Positions 1 through 7,009 of a stretch of DNA of 37,306 nt are shown here, piece after piece (position 1 is the first letter of the stretch; the number at the start of each line of letters is the position of its first letter). Source of the DNA: JBBECF01 sp040881945 (lineage in GTDB: Bacteria > Pseudomonadota > Alphaproteobacteria > Dongiales > Dongiaceae); assembly GCA_040881945.1 (NCBI GenBank), contig JBBECF010000060.1, positions 1 through 37,306 on the forward strand. The letters run 5' to 3'. The notes under the pieces are model-generated. The model was not told where the DNA came from, searched no databases, and saw only the letters and a program-made list of their open reading frames with translations. The position numbers and the translations under genes were made by a program.

Positions 1-887
1 TCGATCGTGGCCGAGCCCATATGCGGCAGCAGCACGACGTTGTCGAGGCGAAGCAGCTTCGGGTTCACCGCCGGCTCGTGCTCGAAGACGTCGAGGCCGG
101 CGCCGGCGATCTCGCCGCGTTCGAGCATGCGGGTGAGCGCGTTCTCGTCGATCACCTCGCCGCGCGAGGTGTTGACGATATAGACGTGGCGCTGCAACAG
201 ATTGAGCCGGCGCGCCGACAAGAGGTGATAGGTCGCCGGCGTGTGCGGGCAGTTGATCGAGACGATGTCCATGCGCGCCAGCATCTGGTCGAGGCTTTCC
301 CAATAGGTCGCCTCGAGCTCCGCCTCGAGGTCGGGATGCACGCGCCGGCGGTTGTGGTAGTGGACGGCCAGGCCGAAGCCGCGGGCGCGGCGCGCGATCG
401 CGCTGCCGATGCGGCCCATGCCGACGATGCCGAGGCGCTTGCCCCAGATGCGGTGGCCGAGCATCGTCGTCGGCCCCCAGCCCTTCCAATTGCCGGAGCG
501 CATCAGCCGTTCGCCTTCGGCCAGCCGGCGCGGCACCGCCAGAATCAGCGCCATGGTCATGTCGGCGGTGTCCTCGGTCAGCACGCCCGGCGTGTTGGTC
601 ACCGTGATGCCGCGCTGGCGCGCCGTCTTCAGGTCGATGTGATCGACGCCGGTGCCGAACGAGGCGATCAATTTGAGCTTGGGCCCGGCCTGGGACAGCA
701 CGCCGGAATCGATCCGGTCGGTCACCGTCGGGACCAGGACGTCGGCGCCCTTCGCCGCCTCGACGAGCTGCGCCTGGGTCATCGGCTCGTCGCCGAGGTT
801 GAGGCGCACGTCGAACAGCTCCATCATCCGCGTCTCGATGGCGTCGGGCAGCTTGCGGGTGACGATGACGAGGGGCTTTGGCGCCAT
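1..887 (-). CDS. gyaR: D-2-hydroxyacid dehydrogenase (glyoxylate/hydroxypyruvate reductase type), 3' end cut by window
   Basis: NAD(P)-dependent D-2-hydroxyacid dehydrogenase, probably reducing glyoxylate or hydroxypyruvate in the cytoplasm. About 295 residues are visible from the ATG at 887, out of roughly 320-330 usual for the family; the C-terminus lies beyond base 1. The protein begins MAPKPLVIVTRKLP. It shows the Rossmann motif GMGRIG, the NTSRGEVID segment with the catalytic Arg, the Glu of DVFEHEP and the catalytic His of LLPHMGSAT, which is the full Arg-Glu-His set. The gene is divergent from the SH3-protein gene, with a short dyad between them. The family is certain; the exact substrate (glyoxylate, hydroxypyruvate or another 2-keto acid) cannot be settled from sequence. 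Confidence 0.93.
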   Translation of the reverse strand, partial: MAPKPLVIVTRKLPDAIETRMMELFDVRLNLGDEPMTQAQLVEAAKGADVLVPTVTDRIDSGVLSQAGPKLKLIASFGTGVDHIDLKTARQRGITVTNTPGVLTEDTADMTMALILAVPRRLAEGERLMRSGNWKGWGPTTMLGHRIWGKRLGIVGMGRIGSAIARRARGFGLAVHYHNRRRVHPDLEAELEATYWESLDQMLARMDIVSINCPHTPATYHLLSARRLNLLQRHVYIVNTSRGEVIDENALTRMLERGEIAGAGLDVFEHEPAVNPKLLRLDNVVLLPHMGSATI

Positions 888-912
888 GGGGGACGGCTCT
901 GTCGACGGTGCC

Positions 913-928
913 GCTTGCCATAGCAAGC
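913..928. promoter_or_regulatory. perfect dyad between divergent genes (operator candidate)
   Basis: GCTTGC-CATA-GCAAGC, a perfect 6-bp-arm dyad, lies midway in the short divergent spacer between the hydroxyacid dehydrogenase start (887) and the first possible start of the SH3 gene (939). The position fits an operator serving both promoters, but no clear -10/-35 pair is visible and a dyad of this length can arise by chance. Confidence 0.25.
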
Positions 929-938
929 CCCCCATGGC

Positions 939-1511
939 TTGTCCAGCCGTTCCCAGGGCGCGCTTGACCGCGACGCCGGGCAGGCGCTAGGTCAGGCCGA
1001 CGCCGTCGACGTCTTTCGCGGGGAGCCGGCCATCGCCCGACGCCGCATCGCCGTGACCGTCCTTGTCGCCGTCCTGGCCGCCGGCGCGGCGGCGGCGGCC
1101 GAGCTGCCGGTGCCGCGCTTCGTAAGCTTGCGCTCGAGCGAGGTCAATTTGCGCACCGGGCCGGGGGCGAGCTATCCGGTCGAATGGGTCTATCTCCGCC
1201 GATCGATGCCGGTCGAGGTGATCGGCGAGTTCGAGACCTGGCGCAAGGTCCGCGACTGGCAGGGCACCGTCGGCTGGGTGCACCAGAGCATGCTGGACGG
1301 GCAGCGCACGGCGCTGGTCGTCGGCGCCGAGCGGATGTTGCGCCGCGAACCGGCGGCCGACGCGCCGGCGGTCGCCCGGCTGGCGCCCGGCGTCATCGGC
1401 CGGCTGCTCGAGTGCGCCCCCGCCTGGTGCCGGGTCGAGGCCGCCGGGCACGAAGGTTGGCTGCGGCGCGACGAGTTCTGGGGCGCCTATGCCGACGAGA
1501 CGATCGAGTAG
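939..1511 (+). CDS. exported SH3-domain (SH3_4-like) protein
   Basis: Small exported protein with two bacterial SH3-like folds, probably acting in the periplasm or at the envelope; the molecular role is unknown. A hydrophobic signal segment (VTVLVAVLAAGAAAAA, about residues 39-54 from the TTG at 939) is followed by the SH3 signature VNLRTGPGASYPVEWVY and a second, weaker repeat ending in WLRRDEFWGAY. The start is uncertain. TTG 939 leaves a long N-terminal region and has no clear ribosome site. An in-frame GTG at 1053 starts inside the signal peptide. The best purine-rich site (GGGGAG, 1020-1025) is spaced only for an ATC codon at 1032. The gene is divergent from the dehydrogenase and ends at a terminator hairpin. 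Confidence 0.8.
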   Translation: MSSRSQGALDRDAGQALGQADAVDVFRGEPAIARRRIAVTVLVAVLAAGAAAAAELPVPRFVSLRSSEVNLRTGPGASYPVEWVYLRRSMPVEVIGEFETWRKVRDWQGTVGWVHQSMLDGQRTALVVGAERMLRREPAADAPAVARLAPGVIGRLLECAPAWCRVEAAGHEGWLRRDEFWGAYADETIE

Positions 1512-1549
1512 CCGCGCCCCCAAGGACGGGGCGCGCCCCCTCACCCAAA

Positions 1550-1577
1550 CCCTCTCCCACAAGGGGAGAGGGATTTT
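1550..1577 (+). terminator. Rho-independent terminator after SH3 gene (repeat-like palindrome)
   Basis: Stem CCCTCTCCC (1550-1558) / GGGAGAGGG (1564-1572) with a 5-nt loop, followed by ATTTT, directly after the SH3 stop and ending against the convergent DUF3501 stop. A second hairpin (GCGCCCC 1514-1520 / GGGGCGC 1528-1534) precedes it. From memory, CCCTCTCCC/GGGAGAGGG palindromes recur as intergenic repeats in many proteobacterial genomes, so this may be a repeat copy used as a terminator. Confidence 0.65.
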
Positions 1578-2168
1578 CTAGTCGAAATCCTCGGCCAGGG
1601 CGGCGCGGGTTGCTTCCGGCAGGACCGCCATGTGCGCGTAGGCCGGGTGCTTGAAGCCGACCATGATTTCGGCGCCGGGCGCGCGGAACTTTTCGATCTG
1701 CGCGCGCGTGAACGGGAAGTGGATGAACTGCACCGATGACGCCTTGCCCGCGGCCGTCGTGCGGTCGACGTCGGCTTCCGGCACGCCCTTCACCGTCTCG
1801 CCGGCGACGACGATGACGGCCGTTTCCTCGACGCCGCCGAGGCGGGACAGCAACGCCTTGCGCCGCACCGGATCGTCGATTTCGAACATCACGGTGGCGA
1901 CCAGCTCAGCACCCTTGGGGACGAGCGGATTGTAGGCCGCGAGCTCGTCGTCGATCTGCGCCTCGCCGCCCTTCTCGATGCGCAGCATCTCCTGCACCTG
2001 CAGCCACATGCTGGCGAAATTCTCGAACAGGAAGATGGCCACCGGCCCGACCTCGAGCCGCCGGCGCTTCTTCTCGGCCATGACCGCCCGGCGGCGTTCG
2101 TCGCGCAGCCTGGCGTAGGCGTCGAGCGGCATCAGGTCGGCGCGGGTGATTTCACGTTTCGGGGTCAT
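1578..2168 (-). CDS. DUF3501 family protein
   Basis: 196-residue cytoplasmic protein of the uncharacterised DUF3501 family, recognised by its N-terminus (ITRADLMPLDAYARLRDERR), the segment VGPVAIFLFENFASMWLQVQEML and the conserved block VQFIHFPFTRAQIEKF. It has no signal peptide, no transmembrane segment and no cysteines for metal binding. In related genomes this family commonly sits beside rubrerythrin and a CCG-domain Fe-S protein. Here the same partners lie just upstream on the same strand, but a peptidase gene of opposite orientation intervenes, so this gene must be transcribed separately, from the 2169-2324 spacer. By association it may serve oxidative-stress or Fe-S metabolism; nothing in the sequence gives a reaction. 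Confidence 0.88.
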   Translation of the reverse strand: MTPKREITRADLMPLDAYARLRDERRRAVMAEKKRRRLEVGPVAIFLFENFASMWLQVQEMLRIEKGGEAQIDDELAAYNPLVPKGAELVATVMFEIDDPVRRKALLSRLGGVEETAVIVVAGETVKGVPEADVDRTTAAGKASSVQFIHFPFTRAQIEKFRAPGAEIMVGFKHPAYAHMAVLPEATRAALAEDFD

Positions 2169-2324
2169 CGTCCGTGGCGCTCCTTTGCGACCCCAGCCGC
2201 CGGGCGGGGCGCGTTTTCATGATTCGTTAGCCATGAGTCGAAACCGGATCTTGAGACCGGGCTGGCAGCCTGTCGCTGGGGCCCGGACGGGGGTCCCGCC
2301 TCTCCAGGAAGGAGACCGGCCGCC

Positions 2325-3029
2325 ATGGACCGACTGCCGCGACGAAAGGTGCTGCGCCTGATGGCCGCCACCGCCGGCCTCGGCATCGGCGCCGTCGCAT
2401 TCCGACCAGCCGCGGCGCTGGCCCTGAACATCGCCGGCGACGACCATATCGGCGACCCGCCGCCGGTCTATCCCGGCCTGTTCGGCAGCACCGAGACCGC
2501 CTTCGACGACACCGTGACGCGCCTGCCCAAGGCGGCGGCGCTGGCGCGCAGCCTGGGGCCCGTGCAGACGGCCGCCACCGAGGTCGGGTTCGACCCGGCC
2601 CGCGCCGGCCCCGATCGCTGGGTCGGCCTGCTCGACGGGCTGCGCGGCGCCGACCGCATGACCCAGCTCGAGGAGGTCAACCGCTTCGCCAATCGGATGG
2701 ACTACATTTCCGACCGGCGCAACTACCGGGTCGAGGACTATTGGGCGACGCCGGCCGAGTTCTTCGCCAAGGGCGGCGACTGCGAGGATTTCGCCCTGAC
2801 CAAGTTCGTGTCGCTGCACCGCCTCGGATACAACGAGGACCGCCTGCGCATCGCCCTGGCCATGGATGAACGCCGGCGTCTCTATCATGCCGTCCTCGTC
2901 GTCTATATGGGCGACGACGCCTACGTGCTCGACAACCAGATCAAGCGCGTGACGCCGCACCGCGAGATCTCCCATTACCGTCCGCTCGCCTCCTTCAACA
3001 GCCGCCGGCTGTGGCTGCACCGCGTCTGA
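2325..3029 (+). CDS. bacterial transglutaminase-like cysteine peptidase (BTLCP, peptidase C93)
   Basis: Predicted periplasmic papain-fold cysteine protease of the BTLCP family; its best-known member LapG cleaves surface adhesins. 234 residues. The N-terminus (PRRKVLRLM, then a hydrophobic stretch and an Ala-rich cleavage region to about residue 33) looks like a Tat-type signal. The catalytic triad is visible: C153 in GGDCEDFA, H188 in LYHAVLVV and D203 in YVLDNQ. The ATG at 2325 is preceded by a strong ribosome site (AGGAAGGAG, about 2306-2314). It is a lone plus-strand gene between the DUF3501 gene and the Fe-S oxidoreductase, with no LapD-like or adhesin partner in the window, so a LapG role is not supported. 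Confidence 0.9.
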   Translation: MDRLPRRKVLRLMAATAGLGIGAVAFRPAAALALNIAGDDHIGDPPPVYPGLFGSTETAFDDTVTRLPKAAALARSLGPVQTAATEVGFDPARAGPDRWVGLLDGLRGADRMTQLEEVNRFANRMDYISDRRNYRVEDYWATPAEFFAKGGDCEDFALTKFVSLHRLGYNEDRLRIALAMDERRRLYHAVLVVYMGDDAYVLDNQIKRVTPHREISHYRPLASFNSRRLWLHRV

Positions 3030-3045
3030 CATCGACGGCCGTCCG

Positions 3046-4383
3046 CTACAGACCGTAGGCACGGGCCATGAGCTCGATCGGGTGCGGCGCGCGGTCGAGG
3101 GCCGGCCCGTCCGCGTCCAGCCGCTCCAGGCCCTGCAGGATATGCACGGCGGCGAGCGGACATTCCGAGGCGACGATGCCCTTGCCGCTCGCGCTGACCT
3201 GGCGCGCGACCGGCTTGCCGATCTTGAGCGCGGTCGGGAAATTCTGTTTCGTCACCCCCCAGGAGCCGCCGTGGCCGGAGCAGCGTTCGATGACGCTGAG
3301 GTCGGCGTCGGGGATCAGGCGCAGCATCTCGGCCGCCTTCTGGCCCATGTTCTGGGCCCGGGCGTGGCAGGCGACGTGCAGCGCCACGCCTCGCCCTAGC
3401 GGTTCGAGCCCGCCGGCCAGGCCTTCGCGCCGGGCGATGTCGACGACGTATTCGCTGATGTCGAAGGTGGCGTCGGACAGGCGCTTCACGGCGGCGTCGC
3501 CGGGCAGGATCAGCGGCCATTCGAATTTCAGCATCAGGGCGCAGGACGGCACCAGCGCGATGACGTCGTAGCCCTTGTCGATCCAGGGCCCCAGCGCCGT
3601 GCTCACCGCGCGGGCGGCGTCGGCGACGCGCGCGAGGTCGCCCTGCTCGAGCTGCGGCATGGCGCAGCAGGCCGGGTGGATGACCGCGGTCTCGACGCCG
3701 TTCCGCGCCAGCACCGCGCGCGCCGCCGCGCCGATCCCCGGATCGTTGTAGTTGACGAAGCAGGTCGCGTAGAGCACGGCCTTGCGCCCATGGGCGGGCG
3801 CCGCGCGGTTGACCTCGGGCGCGGTCGCAACCGCCTGCCGCACGAAGCTCTTGCGCTGGAACTTCGGCAGCGCCGCCTCGCGATGGATCCCGGCGACCCG
3901 CTCGACGAGCGCCCGGGTCAGCCGGTTGGCGGTGTCGCTCGCCCAGTTGGCGAGCGGCGCGACCGCGCCCGCCAGCCTGCCGTTGCGGTCGGTCCTGACC
4001 AGTTCCCGCGCCGCGCGCCCGACTTCGCCGCGGCGCAGCTCGGCGGCGCGATAGCGCAGCATCAGATGCGGGAAATCGAGATCGAATTCGTGCGGCGGGA
4101 CATAGGGGCACTTCGTCATGAAGCACATATCGCACAGCGTGCAGGCATCGACGACGGGCTTGAAGTCCGCGCTTCCGACGCTGTCGAGCTCGCCCGTTTC
4201 CGCGCCGTCGATCAGATCGAACAGGCGCGGAAAGCTGTCGCACAGGTTGAAGCAGCGCCGGCAGGTGTGGCAGATGTCGAAGACGCGGCGCATTTCGGCG
4301 TCGATCTTCGCTGCATCGGCGAAGTCCGGATCCTGCCAGGCAATCGGGTGGCGGGTCGGCGCTTCGAGGCTGCCTTCTCTCAT
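3046..4383 (-). CDS. CCG-domain iron-sulfur oxidoreductase (HdrB/GlpC-like)
   Basis: 445-residue cytoplasmic Fe-S protein, probably an electron-transfer subunit. The N-terminal ferredoxin-like domain has two four-cysteine motifs for [4Fe-4S] clusters: C38, C41, C44, C48 (CHTCRRCFNLC) and C81, C84, C87, C92 (CTLCDMCFMTKC). Two CCG-type domains follow: one with C208, C239-C240 (HPACCAM) and C281, and a second with C339 (HVACHA), C368 (ERCSGHGG) and C408 (SECPL). No flavin dehydrogenase partner is adjacent, so a glycolate or glycerol-3-phosphate dehydrogenase subunit role is unlikely. It lies 82 bp downstream of rubrerythrin on the same strand, with a strong hairpin between them, and is the middle member of the rubrerythrin/CCG/DUF3501 set. 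The electron donor and acceptor are unknown. Confidence 0.9.
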   Translation of the reverse strand: MREGSLEAPTRHPIAWQDPDFADAAKIDAEMRRVFDICHTCRRCFNLCDSFPRLFDLIDGAETGELDSVGSADFKPVVDACTLCDMCFMTKCPYVPPHEFDLDFPHLMLRYRAAELRRGEVGRAARELVRTDRNGRLAGAVAPLANWASDTANRLTRALVERVAGIHREAALPKFQRKSFVRQAVATAPEVNRAAPAHGRKAVLYATCFVNYNDPGIGAAARAVLARNGVETAVIHPACCAMPQLEQGDLARVADAARAVSTALGPWIDKGYDVIALVPSCALMLKFEWPLILPGDAAVKRLSDATFDISEYVVDIARREGLAGGLEPLGRGVALHVACHARAQNMGQKAAEMLRLIPDADLSVIERCSGHGGSWGVTKQNFPTALKIGKPVARQVSASGKGIVASECPLAAVHILQGLERLDADGPALDRAPHPIELMARAYGL

Positions 4384-4422
4384 GGCGGGCGTCCGTGGCG
4401 GCAGGGCGGGCGCGGCCGGGAC

Positions 4423-4446
4423 CGGGGCTCCGCGCCTGGAGCCCCG
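4423..4446 (-). other. intercistronic hairpin between rubrerythrin and Fe-S gene
   Basis: Perfect 9-bp stem CGGGGCTCC / GGAGCCCCG with a 6-nt loop in the 82-bp spacer. It has no T-tract on the minus strand, so it is not a typical terminator. In an operon it would stabilise or delimit the upstream rubrerythrin message and could give more rubrerythrin than Fe-S protein. Confidence 0.45.
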
Positions 4447-4465
4447 TCTCCCGGGAAGGCTCGAC

Positions 4466-4885
4466 TCAGTCGAGGGTGTCGAGGGCCTTCTGGAAGCGGC
4501 CGGCGTGCGACTTCTCGGCCTTGGCCAGGGTCTCGAACCAGTCGGCGATTTCCTCGAAGCCCTCCGCCCTAGCGGTGCGCGCCATGCCGGGATACATATC
4601 GGTGTATTCGTGGGTTTCGCCGGCGATGGCCGATTTCAGGTTCTTCCGGGTGTCGCCGATCGGCTCGCCCGTGGCCGGGTCGCCGACCGCCTCGAGAAAC
4701 TCGAGATGGCCGTGGGCATGGCCGGTCTCGCCTTCGGCGGTCGACCGGAACACCGCGGAAACGTCGTTATAGCCTTCGACGTCCGCCTTCTGGGCGAAGT
4801 ACAGGTAGCGACGGTTGGCCTGGCTTTCGCCGGCGAACGCCGCCTTCAGGTTTTCGAGCGTCTTGGACTTGTTCAGTGACGGCAT
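4466..4885 (-). CDS. rubrerythrin (ferritin-like domain only)
   Basis: 139-residue di-iron ferritin-like protein, expected to reduce hydrogen peroxide in the cytoplasm. Iron-ligand glutamates are recognisable as E20 (AGESQANRRY), E53 (GETGHAHGH), E90 (GETHEY) and E124 with H127 (KAEKSHAGRF). The C-terminal rubredoxin domain of classical rubrerythrin is absent, so electrons must come from a separate carrier; the Fe-S protein encoded next is a natural candidate (inference). The gene has its own strong promoter, with an Irr-box-like palindrome just upstream and irr as the upstream neighbour, which points to iron- and peroxide-dependent control. It is probably co-transcribed with the Fe-S gene. 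Confidence 0.93.
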   Translation of the reverse strand: MPSLNKSKTLENLKAAFAGESQANRRYLYFAQKADVEGYNDVSAVFRSTAEGETGHAHGHLEFLEAVGDPATGEPIGDTRKNLKSAIAGETHEYTDMYPGMARTARAEGFEEIADWFETLAKAEKSHAGRFQKALDTLD

Positions 4886-4959
4886 GGCTGTCTCTCCCTT
4901 CCCGGTAATCGGTCTCGAAAAAACTTCCGCAGCCGGCGACGGCGGCGCGGCACGGGTCT

Positions 4960-4988
4960 TATATGAACCCTCGCGCGGCCCTTGTCAA
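4960..4988 (-). promoter_or_regulatory. sigma-70-type promoter of rubrerythrin operon
   Basis: On the minus strand a consensus -35 TTGACA (4983-4988) is followed after exactly 17 bp by CATATA (4960-4965); an alternative TATAAG lies at 4958-4963 with a 19-bp spacer. It sits in an AT-rich patch in otherwise GC-rich sequence, about 75 bp upstream of the rubrerythrin ATG. Confidence 0.7.
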
Positions 4989-4991
4989 TAG

Positions 4992-5008
4992 ATTAGAAAT
5001 ATTCAAAA
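4992..5008. promoter_or_regulatory. Irr-box (iron control element)-like palindrome
   Basis: Minus strand reads TTTTGAA-TAT-TTCTAAT. The published alphaproteobacterial Irr/ICE consensus, as I recall it, is TTTAGAA-N3-TTCTAAA; this site has one mismatch in each half and the correct spacer. It ends 3 bp upstream of the -35 box of the rubrerythrin promoter, and the irr gene is immediately upstream. An Irr site controlling rubrerythrin is therefore likely; activator versus repressor use cannot be told from position alone. Confidence 0.6.
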
Positions 5009-5037
5009 CGATACTGGAGACCGCAGAGGCGGTTAGA

Positions 5038-5466
5038 TTATTTCGTGTCGTCCGAGATCCGGATAACGACATCGACGCGGCTGACATGGGTGCCCGCGGG
5101 CGGCTCGGGCAGGGCCGCGACCCGCACCCGATGTCCGGGGATATCCTGGAGCTGGCCGCTGTTCTCGAAGAAGAAGTGATGGTGGTCGCTGGTGTTGGTG
5201 TCGAAATAGGACCGCCCCGCCTCCACCACCACCTCGCGCAGCATGCCGAGCGAGGTGAACTGGTGCAGGGTGTTATAAACGGTGGCCAGCGAGACCGGCA
5301 CCTTGGCGGCGAGCGCCTCGTCATGCAACTGCTCGGCGCTGACATGGCGGTCGCCGCGGTCGAACAGCAACCGGGCGAGCGCCAGACGCTGGCGCGTCGG
5401 GCGCAGGCCCGCCGCCTTCAGACGGTCGAGCGCGGGCGCGAAGGGGCGCGACGAAGGCATTGTCAT
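5038..5466 (-). CDS. irr: Fur-family iron response regulator Irr
   Basis: Winged-helix DNA-binding regulator of the Fur superfamily, Irr branch: GLRPTRQRLALARLLF, then RHVSAEQLHDEA and recognition-helix segment VSLATVYNTLHQF, then the dimerisation domain with the HHH motif (SDHHHFFFE) used for haem/metal sensing in Irr. It lacks an N-terminal haem regulatory Cys-Pro motif and the CxxC zinc sites of Fur/PerR. The ATG at 5505 is in frame but would overlap the predicted -10 box, and the codons before 5466 are AT-rich and unlike the gene body. I therefore place the start at the ATG at 5466 (142 residues), with 5460 also possible. Irr normally senses haem status and controls iron-using and iron-storing genes; the adjacent rubrerythrin promoter carries a matching box. 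Confidence 0.88.
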   Translation of the reverse strand: MTMPSSRPFAPALDRLKAAGLRPTRQRLALARLLFDRGDRHVSAEQLHDEALAAKVPVSLATVYNTLHQFTSLGMLREVVVEAGRSYFDTNTSDHHHFFFENSGQLQDIPGHRVRVAALPEPPAGTHVSRVDVVIRISDDTK

Positions 5467-5500
5467 AAGACCGGGCCGATCACTTAAATAAATGCCACTT

Positions 5501-5529
5501 ACCATAGCCTAGACGGCTTGTTAGAACAA
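5501..5529 (-). promoter_or_regulatory. irr promoter with palindrome over -35
   Basis: Minus strand: TTGTTC (5524-5529), 17-bp spacer, TATGGT (5501-5506). The -35 lies inside the dyad TTGTT-CT-AACAA (5518-5529), which also contains TTCTAA, one half of the Irr consensus. This suggests autoregulation of irr but is weaker than the box at 4992-5008. It also argues that translation starts downstream of 5505. Confidence 0.45.
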
Positions 5530-5563
5530 CTAAAATCGGCCTGCGGGGGGCCCGGGGCGGCCG

Positions 5564-6964
5564 TCAATCGCCCGTCCGGATGCGGTCGACGAGCTGGCCC
5601 ACCGTCGGGATGAAGCCGTTGCCGTAGAACGGGTCGGATTTGAAGCGATAGGCGTTGTGCCCGGCGAACATGAGCTGGTTTTCGATGTCGTCCGAGTGGC
5701 TGATCGCCTGCAGCGTCTTCTGGATGCAGTACGAACGCGGGTCGGCCTTCTTGCCGGTGCTGCCCGCCTCGTTCTGCGCCCAGTTCGAGAACAGGCAGGC
5801 GCTGAGGCAGCCCATGCAGTTGATCTGGTCGGTGTGGATCTCGTTGGCCTTGGCCGGGCTCACGAAGATCAACGTCGAATCCGGGGTGCGCAGCGCCTCG
5901 GTGTAGCCCGCCGCGACCCAGCCTTCGGCGGCCAGCTTGTCCGCCGCCGCGAGATAGACGAGGCGGTTGCGCGCGCCGACCGGGAACGCCCATTCGTGCT
6001 CGCCGACCGGCGAGTGGCTGAAGGCGACCTGACGTTCCGATCGGCCGCGCAGCTCGCGAACGAACGGATTGTTGACCGCCGAGGAATAGAAGCCGGTCGG
6101 GCTGAACCGGTTGAGGAACACGTCGCCTTCGTCCAGGGTCAGCAGGCGCTTCTTCCAGGCGTCCGAGATCGGGCTTTCCTGGGTCAGCAGCGGCCGGGTG
6201 CCGAACTGGAAGGCGACCGGGCCGATCTCCGGGTTGTCGAGCCAGTGCGCCCAGTCGCGCAGGTACCACACCCCGCCGGCCATGACGATCGGCGTCTCCG
6301 CCAGGCCGCATTCCGCGGTCATCAGCCGGCGCAGATCGACGACGCGCGGATAGGGGTCCCCCGGCTTGTCCGGGTCCTCGATGTTCGACAGCCCGTTGTG
6401 GCCGCCGGCCAGCCAGGGGTCTTCGTACACGACGCCGCCGAGCCAGTCGCGAAAGCGGTGATAGGCCCGCTTCCACAGCGCCCGGAAGGCGCGCGCCGAC
6501 GACACGATCGGATAGTAATAGACGCCGTACTTGGTGCAGATCTCGGCGATCCGGTACGGCATCCCGGCGCCGCAGGTGACGCCGTGGATGAGGCCCTTGG
6601 CACCTTCCAACACGCCGTGCAGCACGCGCTCGGACGCCGCCATCTCCCACAGCACGTTGATGTGGATGCGCCCCTTGCCGCCGGCCGCCTCGTGGGCGAC
6701 GCGGGCCTGGTAGACGCCGCCGCGAATGGCGAAGTCGACGAGCTCCTCGTGGCGCTGGCGTCGCGTCCTGCCGCGATAGACCTGCGCGATCAGCCGGCCG
6801 TCCGCGTCGTAGGAATCGGCGTTCACCCCGGAGAACGTGCCGACGCCCCCGGAGGCGGCCCAGGCGCCCGAGCTTTCGCCGTTGGATATGGAGATGCCCT
6901 TTCCGCCCTCCACCAGCGGAAGCACCTCGCGTCCTGAAATAACCAGCGGATTCAACGATTTCAC
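5564..6964 (-). CDS. nitronate monooxygenase-like flavoprotein with C-terminal cysteine cluster
   Basis: 466-residue TIM-barrel FMN enzyme of the nitronate monooxygenase / 2-nitropropane dioxygenase family, longer than the usual 320-380 residues. Barrel features include SNGESSGAWAASGGVGTF near the N-terminus, GVTCGAGMP (about 128-136), AGGHNG with the conserved His at 189, and TPIVMAGGVWY (about 224-234). The C-terminal extension holds C383, C386 and C390 (INCMGCLSAC) and C413, a spacing reminiscent of the [4Fe-4S] site in 2,4-dienoyl-CoA reductase-type flavoenzymes. The protein may therefore be an Fe-S flavoprotein oxidoreductase rather than a true nitronate oxidase (inference). It lies between the glycerophosphodiesterase gene and irr on the same strand, with its own promoter-like sequence. 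The substrate is unknown. Confidence 0.83.
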   Translation of the reverse strand: MKSLNPLVISGREVLPLVEGGKGISISNGESSGAWAASGGVGTFSGVNADSYDADGRLIAQVYRGRTRRQRHEELVDFAIRGGVYQARVAHEAAGGKGRIHINVLWEMAASERVLHGVLEGAKGLIHGVTCGAGMPYRIAEICTKYGVYYYPIVSSARAFRALWKRAYHRFRDWLGGVVYEDPWLAGGHNGLSNIEDPDKPGDPYPRVVDLRRLMTAECGLAETPIVMAGGVWYLRDWAHWLDNPEIGPVAFQFGTRPLLTQESPISDAWKKRLLTLDEGDVFLNRFSPTGFYSSAVNNPFVRELRGRSERQVAFSHSPVGEHEWAFPVGARNRLVYLAAADKLAAEGWVAAGYTEALRTPDSTLIFVSPAKANEIHTDQINCMGCLSACLFSNWAQNEAGSTGKKADPRSYCIQKTLQAISHSDDIENQLMFAGHNAYRFKSDPFYGNGFIPTVGQLVDRIRTGD

Positions 6965-7009
6965 CCTAAGGCTCCGTGCCCATCCCGAGGCCGGTTTCGG
7001 TTTAGAGCG

